From NCBI GenBank assembly GCA_000442125.1, contig KE546968.1, forward strand, positions 1,521,795-1,585,794: DNA of 64,000 nt, in the 5' to 3' direction. A program made the translations under genes and the position numbers. The notes beneath the pieces were generated by a model. The model saw only the letters and a program-made list of their open reading frames with translations, did no database searches and was not told the origin of the DNA. The DNA is from Opeltia flavorubescens (Eukaryota; Ascomycota; Lecanoromycetes; Teloschistales; Teloschistaceae). Positions 42,415 through 52,395 of the stretch are shown in pieces. Each line of letters starts with the position of its first letter. Within the stretch, counting starts at the first letter, position 1.

Positions 42415-43428
42415 CTAGCCAAAGTTTCCTTCTTCGATTCCCGCTACTTGCGCAACTTTCCTTACGATCTTCTTCAGTGCAATACATGCCGGACTATCGG
42501 GGAAATTATCGAAGAAGCTTTCGCCGTAATCGCAGGCCATCCCAATTCGTGGATCCAAAGGCACAGCTCCGAGGTAGGGAATTCCAGTCTCTTTTGCTAG
42601 TCTTCTCGCACCACCAGTCGTAGCCCTGAAGATCTTATTCTTATGGGTACAACCTGGACAGACAAAGCCAGACATGTTCTCGACGACACCTAAGACCCTG
42701 ATTCCAGCCTTCCGGCAAAAATCAATCTCTTTCCTCACGTCCAGCAAGCTGACCTCTTGCGGCGTGGTAACAACCACAGCGCCATCAACACCGCTTTCTT
42801 TGAGGAAAGAGTTGACACTCAAATGCTCGTCGCTTGTCCCTGGCGGCGTGTCCACAATCAAGTAATCCAACTCACCCCATTCTACATCTTTCAAGAATTG
42901 TTTGATTAGCCCGTTCTTCTTTGGGCCTCGCCAAATCACGGCATCGTCCCGATTTGGCAGCATGAACTGCACACTCATGACTCCCAAATTATCGGCCACC
43001 CACACAGGACTCCATCCCGCATTGCTGACATGAATCGTCTCGGCCTCGACGCCCATCATCTTTGGTATGCTTGGCCCACAAATATCCGTGTCCATGATCC
43101 CCACCATATTTTCTTGATCCGAAGCATAGGCGTGGGCAAGCATAGTGGTGAATGTAGATTTACCGACACCACCTTTCCCACTGAGAACGAGGATTTTGTG
43201 CTTGATGCCAGCGAGCCTAGAAGTGATGAGGGCGATATCGGGATCGGGACCTTTGGGTGCGGAGGCACATATCGATTGGTTTGGACACCCGGCACAGGCA
43301 TCGCCTTTGCCTGCAAGATTGGATTCTGGACCAGGGCAATGTTCGGGTTCGGGGGCAACTAGGGTAGGTGCCTTTTTGAGGGGAGCAGAGAGGTCCACTT
43401 GGATGGGCTCTTCGAGGGAGGGAGCCAT
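42415..43428 (-). CDS. NBP35: Cytosolic Fe-S cluster assembly scaffold Nbp35
   Basis: Single-exon protein of 337 residues, the usual length. The N-terminal ferredoxin-like motif is C31-x13-C45-x2-C48-x5-C54, the pattern that distinguishes Nbp35 from Cfd1. The deviant Walker A is GKGGVGKS at 84-91, and the [11 protein letters not shown] stretch follows. The C-terminal CxxC (FVCPGC) that holds the bridging 4Fe-4S cluster at the dimer interface is intact. Nbp35 works with Cfd1 as a P-loop NTPase scaffold in cytosolic iron-sulphur protein assembly and is essential in yeast. It is divergent to CHO2. All key residues are present, so it looks functional. Confidence 0.96.
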   Translation of the reverse strand: MAPSLEEPIQVDLSAPLKKAPTLVAPEPEHCPGPESNLAGKGDACAGCPNQSICASAPKGPDPDIALITSRLAGIKHKILVLSGKGGVGKSTFTTMLAHAYASDQENMVGIMDTDICGPSIPKMMGVEAETIHVSNAGWSPVWVADNLGVMSVQFMLPNRDDAVIWRGPKKNGLIKQFLKDVEWGELDYLIVDTPPGTSDEHLSVNSFLKESGVDGAVVVTTPQEVSLLDVRKEIDFCRKAGIRVLGVVENMSGFVCPGCTHKNKIFRATTGGARRLAKETGIPYLGAVPLDPRIGMACDYGESFFDNFPDSPACIALKKIVRKVAQVAGIEEGNFG

Positions 43429-43993
43429 ACTGTGCTTGAGGGTAACGATGATGGGGTTGGGTTGAGTTTAGTATTGATGGAAGCCCTTCTTTGACGCCAT
43501 AACGATTACTGTTGTATGATGATTGATAATCGACACCGATAAGATTGCGGGATGAGTTTAGGCTATTGACGCCCCCAAGCCTCGCTAAAGCCAACCCCAC
43601 GCAAACGGCCTTCTTTGCAGGGTCTTGGCATGTACCTGGCATGCACCTACAGTTCAACCAGTGCTAATAAGGGTCCACTGTTGAAGGCCATCGTCGAATT
43701 ACTGCACGTAATGAACGTTGACACCATCCACTAGAGCAAGCCCAAGCCTTCTGTCGATGCGCCCACACATGGCTTCGTCACTCGACTTCCTTGGAAACAT
43801 TCCTCGCACAGACCTTTCTCAAACACGCAACTGCCAACAATCAAGCCTTACGATACAACTTTCAATTGCTCAACCTCGCAGGGCCGACGGCATCCCAGAG
43901 AAAGCCGACGAAAATCGAGATTCAATTGATCTCAAATGTCCCAAAGATTTCGGATGAGAGTTTCAACTGTGGCACATTGTCTTTGTTCCCAGC
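43429..43993. promoter_or_regulatory. Shared divergent promoter of NBP35 and CHO2
   Basis: 565 nt between the start codons of NBP35 (minus) and CHO2 (plus). It must hold both promoters. No element can be named with confidence. Co-regulation of Fe-S assembly and lipid methylation is possible but not shown. Confidence 0.5.
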
Positions 43994-46900
43994 ATGCAAT
44001 CAACCGGAGGAACACCTAATGGGAACAGTGTCCATCAAAGGAAGACACATGAGCAGAGACCTGACCCAACCATACAAGAGAACAATCAGGAACGCGATGG
44101 AGTTGCAACATTAGAAGAACCTAGCAAGGAGAAGAAAACATTTGGACGAACACCCGATGGAGTCGGTAAGTCTACATTGGTCTGATCTTCGTCCGCCTGG
44201 CTGGTGGTCATACCGATTAGGGCGACACTTCGAAGCAGCCTATCTTTGAGATGCGCTATTATGAGTTCAAAGCATTGTCCGTGAGACTGACTTGATTTCA
44301 CCTAGTGTTTACTGTCCCTCAAACCCATGACATGGTTTCCCAACTCCTGTCTCCGAGCCAGCCAAAGAACATCTCCGACCTCCTTCTGTTAGCCATCTTG
44401 GGAATACTGATACTGGGCTGCTACTTAGCACCTTCATCTGTAAGGATACCATTGTACGCTGTCATCTTCCTCTTCTGGAGAGCGAGCTATAACATCGGCA
44501 TTGGGTACCTCCTCCACATCCAGTCTCATCATATTAAGCTTGTGGCTTGGGCGAAAAGATGGCGTATCTTCGTGGATCCCAAGACTGGTCAAAACCCTCA
44601 TCCTACCTTGTATAAGATTCTCCGCCGTGAGATGGAAACCAAAATACCCAAGGATTACAGCTTCGCTGAAGCTCCGGTTGAATACAATACTTGGCTTCTG
44701 TTTCGCCGTGTCGTCGATTTGATCCTTATGTGCGATTTTGTATCCTACTGTCTCTTCGCCATGGCTTGTGGCGGGAGACCGGCTGGTGAGAGCTGGCTTC
44801 TGACCGCTGTTCGTTGGATCACTGGCCTAGGACTTTTCGGTTTTAATTTGTGGGTTAAACTCGATGCTCATCGAGTTGTCAAAGATTATGCATGGTACTG
44901 GGGGGATTTCTTCTACCTAATTGACCAAGAGCTGACGTTCGACGGCGTATTCGAGATGGCTCCGCATCCCATGTACTCCGTTGGGTATGCTGGCTACTAC
45001 GGCATTTCTCTCATGGCCGCTAGCTACAAGGTCCTTTTTATCTCTATCATTGCCCATGCCGCCCAGTTTGCTTTCTTGGTGTGGGTTGAAAATCCTCACA
45101 TCGAGAAAACCTATAACCCTCCACCACCACGAAAGTCAACACCAATGGAAGAACGCGATGACTTTGCATTTCAGATGAGTCACACTAACGACGGCCCCCG
45201 ATTAGCATCAGTCGGTCAACCATCGCCTGTCCATAATCTATTAGGATTCCAAAACATCGACCTCCACCGCGTCACAGATACATCAGTCATCCTCCTACAA
45301 TTATACCTGTTTGCTTTCACAGCACTTACTCCCTCGACCCCGCCCTATCAGGCACTTTTCGTCGCCAATGCAGCCATCTGGCGGTTATGGTACTCTGTAG
45401 GCATGGGCTTGGTTTTGAACAGGCAATCGAATCGGAAGCGATGGACTCGGCATTTTCTCAAATACGGCGAAAGCACGGAGGAAGCATGGCGTCAATGGAA
45501 AGGCTCATATCACCTTTGTACAAGTATGTGTTACGCTAGCTTTGTTGCAGCCTCCTGGAAGATGTACTCGCTACCACCGGACTGGGGAAATGGTTTGGTC
45601 CTTCTTAAACACGTGCTTGGTGCGAGCTTGATCTCCCTACAGATCTGGGTTGCTATCAGTATATACGATTCATTGGGTGAATTTGGCTGGTTCTTTGGTG
45701 ACTTCTTTTTCGACCAGGCACCCAAACTTACATACAGCGGCATCTACCGCTTCCTCAACAATCCTGAGAGGGTTATTGGCCTAGCCGGTGTCTGGGGTGC
45801 AGCATTGATCACCGAGAGTAGTGCAATACTTGGACTGGCGGTCTTCAGCCACGTTCTCACCTTGATGTTCATTCAATTCGTGGAACGGCCTCACATGCAA
45901 AAGTTGTACGGACAGAGCTTACGCCGAGACTCCGGATTGGTCAAAAGTCTTAAACGATCTCTTCCGGATCCTCTCTGGCAGTGGCAAGGAAGCGTAGACA
46001 AAATGTTGGCAGAAACCCTTGACTCAGTCGAAGACTTTATTGATGCCACTCGACCGAAGATTGCAGCTGGCATGAGTTTCTTCGTCAAGGATTCGACGGC
46101 CTTATTCAAACATCCAACGCGCATCAGCATCACACGCTTAGCGCCGGACCTTGCCGGTTATGATCCCAAAGACTATTCTCTAGAAATTGAAGGCATACCA
46201 GCACCCTCGGGAAGTAGTAAAAGTTCTAGGCCGACTATGACAAGACTCTCAAGTACAGCTAAGAACTTTCAAACACTTGTCTTTGAGTACGGGTCCCCGA
46301 TCAAACTGAGGTGGACAGCTCCTCTGAATCATGGCAAGAGAGATTGGGTTGGGTTGTATATGGTCGCTGACAACGCCTCTCGTGAGGTGACACGAGTCGC
46401 TTCGCAAGGGCGGTGGATTGCAGTCAAACCTGATCAGTACGGGTCCATAGTCGCTGATCGAGGTATACTCACGAACGACACACGAGTGTCAGGGAAGGGG
46501 CGGAAAGATGGGGAAACTCAAGATTATTTCTCAGGAGAAATGGAATTTTCGGGCGACAAGATGTGGTGGACGACGGGCGTGTTTGAGTTCCGCTACCACC
46601 ATGATGGGAAGCACAACGTGATGGCAATCTCCGTGCCTTTCGAGATAAAGATCCCTAGATTTGACGCCGATGACGCGGAGGTGGATTCAAACGGCTCAAT
46701 GCGAGGAGCAGTGGAGCAGACTCTACTTCGGTTAATACAGAATTGCTTTGACCGAGACCCAGAGATTGCTCCTGGCAATGTTGACGAACAATTCGGAGGT
46801 ATGGTCGAGCGAGAGGGAAAGTTTGCCAAGCGGGTCGTCTATGCAGTTCACCAAATGTAAGAATCTAGTCCGACTAGGGTATATGGAATATTAGCTGACC

Positions 46901-47159
46901 GTGACAGGTTCGGCATTGAATTTGCACCAGAGGTGGTACAGGCCGATGGTAAAGAATAACGTCCCCAGATAAGTTCCGAATGCTGACTCATGCCTTCCAG
47001 GGAATGTCAGGAATCTCGCATGGAGGGTCTGTAATGCAAAAAAAGTTCTGGTATGAGATTTCTAAGATCACCCAACCAAAAATTCGACTGACACTGCCCT
47101 CTCAGGCCCCATATAGCTCGCTCTCGGCAGGAAAATGTACACCAACGAGCAAGTATTGA
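43994..47159 (+). CDS. CHO2: Phosphatidylethanolamine N-methyltransferase
   Basis: Five exons, 43994..44165, 44306..46856, 46908..46948, 47001..47050 and 47106..47159, give 955 residues, the usual size of fungal Cho2. The enzyme makes the first S-adenosylmethionine-dependent methylation of phosphatidylethanolamine toward phosphatidylcholine, in the endoplasmic reticulum. The first intron splits the N-terminus so that [22 protein letters not shown] reads as in other fungal Cho2 proteins. Two homologous membrane halves follow (about 80-320 and 370-600), each with several helices and an HPMYS- or NNPERV-type loop. A C-terminal globular domain with [17 protein letters not shown] comes after them. 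Three small 3' exons restore the family's end ([26 protein letters not shown]); without them the protein would stop 48 residues early. An in-frame stop directly follows the second exon. Confidence 0.95.
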
Positions 47160-47781
47160 TTTACTTGGGGGAGGGGGGTGGGTGGGACATGGACTCTTAT
47201 TGTCTGTCCATCGCATCGCACAAAGAGTCCATATTGATTTGACGATGGAAAGTCCGTTCAGACTGAAGAGAGATACCCTACTGTTTATATGAGGTGCAAG
47301 GGAGAAATTCCCCAGCCCCTTTATCGTTATCGTTATGTTGAAAAAAACGAGTGTCTACCCACTGGTATACTTCATTATCTAGGTTTCGAACTATGACTAT
47401 TATCTAAGCCACCCATAATTTATCTTAAAATTGATTACCATTCCTGAGGAGGCTTGGTCGGCGACAGAAATCATGTTAGCATGAGTTGAGATATCACGCT
47501 TCCAAACTGCGTAGGGCTAGCCCTGTGGATCAGCGACAGCTGACAACAGTAGAAGCTCTCCATGCCTGAATAATTTCCTGACTCACCATTGTGCAGTGCA
47601 TGCTGACAGGCGAGCCAGGAATTTCATCACAGAAAGAAAGCTCATAATCCTGCCTGTCTCGCGGCTGAAGCTGGCTCCAGTCCTACGACATATCATCCGC
47701 CAATTAATCCCTCTTCGAACAGCCCATAAAAACTCTACTAACTCTCCATTGATATACACACCGTTCAGACCATTTGCTGTC
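47160..47781. other. Intergenic region; frame open into the next gene from 47521
   Basis: About 620 nt after CHO2. From 47521 a frame stays open, without ATG, into the Arc1-like gene. Part of it, near 47660-47740, encodes basic and hydrophobic residues. Otherwise no gene or repeat. Confidence 0.5.
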
Positions 47782-49143
47782 ATGTCGGCGCAGACATCCT
47801 CATCTTCTGCGCTGCTGGATTTTTTGAGACAAAGCTACCCTTCAGCAGTCTCACCATCGACTTCCGAGGCCGACCTTCCAGCTCTTTCACATCAGCTCTT
47901 CCCCTCTACATCTTACTCCGACAACGAAAAGGTTGAGACATCTCAATGGCTGACCACCTCATCTCGCCTTGCGGCAACAGACGAAGATGAAGCCAAAGTT
48001 GCGGAACGTCTTGGGTCCCTTAATATTCACCTCTCCACCCGTACAACTCTACTAGGCTCAAAGCCATCCGTAGCCGACGTCGTTCTTTATTACAGATTAG
48101 CACCAGCAGTCAAATCATGGTCGACAGAGGAGAGGACCGGACAACATGGCTATCATCACATCGTCCGATTCGTCGACTTCGTACAGAGTTCGCCGTTATT
48201 CGGGCTTTCGATCAAAGACGAGGACAAGGTGGCTATTGATCTCAACGATGTCAAATTCGTGCACAAGCCATTAGACGCCAAGGAAGAAAAGGAACGCAAG
48301 AAGAAAGAGAAGGCTGCTGCAGCTGCTGCCGATGACAATCAGAAAACATTGGCTGTGGGCAAGGGAAAAGAGGAGGGTAGCAGCAAGCCGGGCAAGAAAG
48401 AGCAGGCTCGAGATGCCGCCGCAAAAGTAGAAGAGAAGGTCAAAGGTGCGATTGCAGGTGATGGCGCCCAACAGTCCAAGAAGGAAAAGAAGGAGAAACA
48501 ACCAAAGCAGCAAAAGCAACCGGCTAAAGAGACACCTCTTTCACCATGCCTCATCGATCTTAGGGTAGGACACATTCTCAAAGCGGAGAATCATCCAAAC
48601 GCAGACTCGTTGTATGTCTCCACTATAGCTTGCGGTGACGCGCCGGGCACCGACAACACTTCGGAATACGAAGGTCAGGTCGCACGTACAGTGTGCTCTG
48701 GTCTGAATGGCCTTGTGCCACTGGAGGAAATGCAAGGGCGGAAAATTATTGCTGTATGCAACCTGAAACCAGTCACTATGCGTGGAATCAAATCAGCTGC
48801 AATGGTTCTCGCAGCGTCGCCACGCCCGAAGGATGGAGAAGCAGACCATCATGGAGGACCAGTCGAGCTTGTTAGTCCACCGACAGATGCCAAGGCTGGG
48901 GAGAGGGTGATATTTGAAGGTTGGCCTGGGGAGCCAGAAGGGATCTTGAACCCGAAAAAAAAAGTTTGGGAAACACTGCAACCTGGGTTTACCACGACGA
49001 CGGCATTGGAGGTCGGTTTTGATGCTAGTGTTGTTTCGCAGCTTCAAGGCGAAGGACAGGCGCAGAAGCCAACGGGTAAGCTGATTACTAGCAGTGGAGG
49101 CACATGTACGGTGAAGAGTTTAGAAAATGCTACGGTCAGGTGA
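47782..49143 (+). CDS. ARC1: tRNA-binding aminoacyl-tRNA synthetase cofactor (Arc1/EMAPII type)
   Basis: ATG at 47782, 453 residues, single exon. Residues 1-150 resemble the GST-like N-terminal domain that docks synthetases. About 155-245 is a Lys/Ala/Glu-rich linker, highly charged like the tRNA-binding middle of Arc1. Residues 253-453 form the EMAPII-like OB-fold (a DLRVGHILKAENHPNADSLY start and SGLNGLVPLEEMQGR, CNLKPVTMRGIKS strands) plus its C-terminal extension. In yeast, Arc1 gathers methionyl- and glutamyl-tRNA synthetases in the cytosol and helps tRNA delivery. The start was chosen as the first ATG; the frame is open upstream through a basic stretch that could be a mitochondrial presequence if a non-ATG codon is used. 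The family call is firm; which synthetases bind is inferred. Confidence 0.9.
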   Translation: MSAQTSSSSALLDFLRQSYPSAVSPSTSEADLPALSHQLFPSTSYSDNEKVETSQWLTTSSRLAATDEDEAKVAERLGSLNIHLSTRTTLLGSKPSVADVVLYYRLAPAVKSWSTEERTGQHGYHHIVRFVDFVQSSPLFGLSIKDEDKVAIDLNDVKFVHKPLDAKEEKERKKKEKAAAAAADDNQKTLAVGKGKEEGSSKPGKKEQARDAAAKVEEKVKGAIAGDGAQQSKKEKKEKQPKQQKQPAKETPLSPCLIDLRVGHILKAENHPNADSLYVSTIACGDAPGTDNTSEYEGQVARTVCSGLNGLVPLEEMQGRKIIAVCNLKPVTMRGIKSAAMVLAASPRPKDGEADHHGGPVELVSPPTDAKAGERVIFEGWPGEPEGILNPKKKVWETLQPGFTTTTALEVGFDASVVSQLQGEGQAQKPTGKLITSSGGTCTVKSLENATVR

Positions 49144-49641
49144 ATGTCCATTTCTACCAAAGGAAGCTTTCTCCCCAATATCAATGGTGTGATCACAATC
49201 AAGCCCGATTTTCACAACAGGCTGCGATAAGCCTGATTCCTCGGAGGGCACTGTTCACGTATCCAGGCTAGAAAGAAAAGCTATCGTCAACAGCATTACT
49301 GTACGATGCTTAAAAGCCCCTGGTCAGCGCCTGTGTCGCCAATGTCAGATTTACAATACGCCAGCAACAGTGTCTTTCTCAACCGAATGAAGCATACAAA
49401 TACTGTCGCCCCTTCCTCTTTGTTCCTACCCAACTTTCTTTGTCTCTTCTTTCCCTCACACCTTCCAGAACCAAGCCTGATAAAGCCCCCTTGATAGATC
49501 TTAACTCACTAATAACTTTTCTCTAACCCTTTCAATCGAAGTTTCAGTTTCTCTACATCAAACACACTTGAGGAAGCCATACTCAAATATTTCGCCTCAG
49601 ACAAGTTAAAAAAACAAGAAGAATCTCAGAACATCAAAATC
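49144..49641. other. Intergenic region upstream of the microprotein trio
   Basis: About 500 nt after the Arc1-like gene. The last 200 nt are C/T-rich and then A-rich before the ATG at 49642, a layout repeated before the other two microproteins. A frame at 49306-49494 is not supported. Confidence 0.5.
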
Positions 49642-49833
49642 ATGCCAGCCATCCCATCCACCGACGGCTCAGCTTTCAGCGCCAGCAACGATGGTACGGG
49701 TAGTGGTACTAGCAATAACTTCGACGTCAAGCAAGTTGCTATCTATACCGTGGCTATTATTGGAGGTTCGATTCTTCTGGTTGCGGTTGTTGTGGGGGTT
49801 GTGAGGGTTGTTAGGAGGAGGAGGGGGGTGTAG
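49642..49833 (+). CDS. Tandem membrane microprotein 1 (63 aa)
   Basis: ATG at 49642 in good context, 63 residues. A polar N-terminus of 29 residues, rich in Ser, Asn, Gly and Asp, precedes KQVAIYTV, then a helix at about 33-57 (Val/Ile/Gly) and a terminal VRRRRGV. It has no signal peptide of the cleavable kind. N-out, C-in topology is predicted from the Arg run. The KQxxIYTV entry to the helix and the basic end match microproteins 2 and 3, which lie 859 and 1696 nt downstream. Unknown function; possible roles (membrane-protein partner, regulator) are guesses. Confidence 0.6.
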   Translation: MPAIPSTDGSAFSASNDGTGSGTSNNFDVKQVAIYTVAIIGGSILLVAVVVGVVRVVRRRRGV

Positions 49834-50500
49834 GGTTTGAGGTTTGAGGTTTGGGGGTATCTAGTAGGTATTCATGAGAACGGAGAGAGGAGTAAGAGCG
49901 ATTATGAATGTTTGTTTTTTCGTTGAAATGGTTTTGTGAAACTTGAGCGTGGGTTTCGAGGATGTGCTTTTTTGTGTGTATCATCCCTTTTTTTCTTTCT
50001 TTTTTTCTTTCACGTGCCTATACTATGGAGGAATTGGGATGAACGCTCGTTACCAAATATGTAACAATACTGCAGGTCAGCATATCACCCCCGTTGCTGT
50101 TTCGAACCCATTCATCTCTCAAAAGCCGGTCGATGTACATGGTTCTTTGTGACTCCACGCCCCTGGCGCATGCTTCATATAGCGTGCCCTTTGTCCTCCA
50201 CTTTGTCCTTCTCTCCCAAGACTGCGTCTCCTCATCCCCACATTGCACCTGATTCCCTTTCTGCCCTTTTTCACACAGCTTCTTCCAAATTATCATCCGT
50301 TACCACTGTACTTGATTACAACCTTACAATCGCCGGTCGATTCCTCCAACTCACCAGCATAGGCATCACAGATTTAATTCCACCTCGCCGGATTCCACAT
50401 CTACAAAAACCACAGCTCGAAATAAAAAATTCTCGCTGGTCACCAACCACATACCTCCAAAATCATCACCCCCCTCAAAAAAACCAACATACAACAAAAG
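49834..50500. other. Intergenic region between microproteins 1 and 2
   Basis: 667 nt. It starts G/T-rich and ends C-rich and then A-rich. It contains a T-rich tract near 49988-50011 followed by CACGTG. No gene was seen in it; a frame at 49943-50152 is not convincing. Confidence 0.5.
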
Positions 50501-50698
50501 ATGGCACCATCCCCCCTTCCCCTTCCCCTCGCCCCTCTCCAAACACGCGATTTCCACGTCTCAAACTCAACAATCACGACGCATAAGGTTGTCATCTATG
50601 GTATTGGAATTTTGATCGTTGTGGCTATATTGGCGGTTCTGGTAGCTTGGATTGCGGGGAAGATTAGGAGGAGGGGGAAGCCGGTGGCGGATCCGTAG
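50501..50698 (+). CDS. Tandem membrane microprotein 2 (65 aa)
   Basis: ATG at 50501, preceded by A-rich leader sequence, 65 residues. A Pro/Leu/Ser N-terminus with an NST glycosylation sequon at about 22-24 is followed by HKVVIYGI, a helix at about 30-53 and GKIRRRGKPVADP. The frame is C-rich in the first 60 nt and G-rich in the last 60 nt. It shares with microproteins 1 and 3 the K/H-x-V/L-x-I-Y pattern right at the membrane boundary. The sequon would be outside the membrane if N-out topology holds, which agrees with the positive-inside prediction. Confidence 0.58.
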   Translation: MAPSPLPLPLAPLQTRDFHVSNSTITTHKVVIYGIGILIVVAILAVLVAWIAGKIRRRGKPVADP

Positions 50699-51337
50699 GG
50701 GGGTTTTTGTTGGATTGGTGGTACGAGGGGAGGAGGGGAAGGGAGGAGAACAGAGGAGGCTTTTTTAGGGTTTGAAGTAGGCAAACATGGAACGGGGTTG
50801 AGTCGTGGAGTACTGAACAGGGGGAGAGGATATGTGTCCGTAATTGCGCTGTGGTACTCCTGTCTGCAGAGTCAATATCTTACCTGTGTTTGTAGGCTGT
50901 CACGTGGGTTCCCATGGAAGGGAGGGAGGGAAGAGAGAAAGAGAGAAAGCATATGGAATGGCTTTGTCCCCTTTCCACGATCCACTTTTTGAATAAACTC
51001 CTTTGTGCCAATGTTCTTTCGCTCGTTCTGCCACATTCTCTTTCCCTTTGTCGTACTTTCCACCTATGGCTAGAACAAACTATTTTTCACATCAGTTTGA
51101 CTGTCTTCCTTCCTCGAATCTCATCTCACTCGCTCGTTCATACGTACTTTTCTACATCGCTTTTTTCCGGACGCAATCAAAATTAATTTTTCTTTTGATA
51201 TACTCTTGCCATCATCCAATAAACAATAAACTCATCCCTGGAGGATCACCCCCTTTTCTCTCTCTCCACCAAGAATCGTCAATATCATCTAAAAAACAGA
51301 GAAATCCACTCTACCATTACACACAATCCCCATAAAG
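50699..51337. other. Intergenic region between microproteins 2 and 3
   Basis: 639 nt with the same layout as the previous gap: G-rich at the start, C/T-rich near the end. It includes a CACGTG at about 50902. No gene is supported. Confidence 0.5.
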
Positions 51338-51493
51338 ATGTCGCCTCTCCCCCTAACGACCACCCCTCAGGGTAAGAAATTACTAATCTACACCATTATC
51401 GGCTTGTCTGTAACGTTAGGGCTGGTGTTCCTAGCGGCGGTGGTACATTATTGGAGGAGGAGAAGGAGGGGTGGGATGGGTGCTGGGGTTTAG
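51338..51493 (+). CDS. Tandem membrane microprotein 3 (51 aa)
   Basis: ATG at 51338 after the A-rich stretch CCCCATAAAG, stop at 51491-51493. A Pro/Thr-rich N-terminus of 11 residues leads into GKKLLIYTI, a helix at about 16-38, then YWRRRRRGG and a short Gly-rich end. The shortest of the nine small membrane proteins. Taken alone its coding status would be uncertain; matching the other two members of the trio in motif, order, spacing and strand raises confidence. It is not similar to any named family known to me. Confidence 0.5.
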   Translation: MSPLPLTTTPQGKKLLIYTIIGLSVTLGLVFLAAVVHYWRRRRRGGMGAGV

Positions 51494-52395
51494 GGGAGGA
51501 GGTTTTGAGGGATGTTGGGGGTTGTGGGATGGTTTAGTTTTGTCTTTCGATAGAAAAGGCTTTCGATTTGATGGAGGTGCATGTTGGGGCGTATTATGTT
51601 GATGTGGTGGTGGTGGTAGGGGCGGGTGTATGGCGTGTATGAGATGCTTTTCTTGTTTTGATTTTCGAAAATCGTGAAAATACTGGAGTAAAGCAAAGCT
51701 GGAATTTGATCAGTGATCTCATAACCTGAACCGATTCATCCTTTTTTCATACCCTGTACTTTGTTTGGAATTGAAGACTGGCGATTCATGTTCAAAGTCG
51801 GGTTGTAGGGGCAGTGTAACTACACACAAGTCCACGCATGCTTAGTTCTCATTCTACATGTCGAGGTCAGGAGGGGTTTGAGATAAGGTAGGGTAGGATG
51901 GGATAGGTAAGCCAGTCGAGTTGGATATTAAATAGGGGTTGACGTCGGTCTCCAGGCTCACAGGGCGAGTGGCATAGGGCATGGAGAGGGGTTTGAAACT
52001 AAGAGCACAGGCGAGGCAAGAGTTTCGGGGGGAAATAACAACTTATTGTCAATGGAGAGACGAGAGCATGGTAGTAGACGTGCCGTCATACCTTGCGTGC
52101 TCGATCAAGAGATGACGAGTGGGATACAGTGGGAAATAGAGGGTCGTGATCGGGATGGGATTCGTGGACTCTAGAATGTATGCACTTCCTGGGGATTTGA
52201 GTCTATTTTGATAGGCATGCATAAGATGTTCTATTGACAACTTTCGCCTGGGCAGTGTTTGTGGAAGGTTGAGTGCCAGTCGACGCCGTTTCTCTCCGTG
52301 GCTCATAATAACCCTTTCTGCCATCATCAGCCTTGACCGACTATGTGGATAGATGTCAAGTACTGACTGGCGTTATGCTGAAGATCCTCGATTGG
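51494..52395. other. Intergenic region after the microprotein trio
   Basis: About 900 nt, G/T-rich at first, no supported gene. It separates the plus-strand trio from the convergent F-box gene. Minus-strand frames at 51490-51696 and 52049-52327 show no recognisable content. Confidence 0.5.

Noticed and set aside
43718-44114. Frames overlapping the start of CHO2 in other phases
   Set aside because: They share DNA with exon 1 of CHO2, whose splice restores the known Cho2 N-terminus, and have no content.
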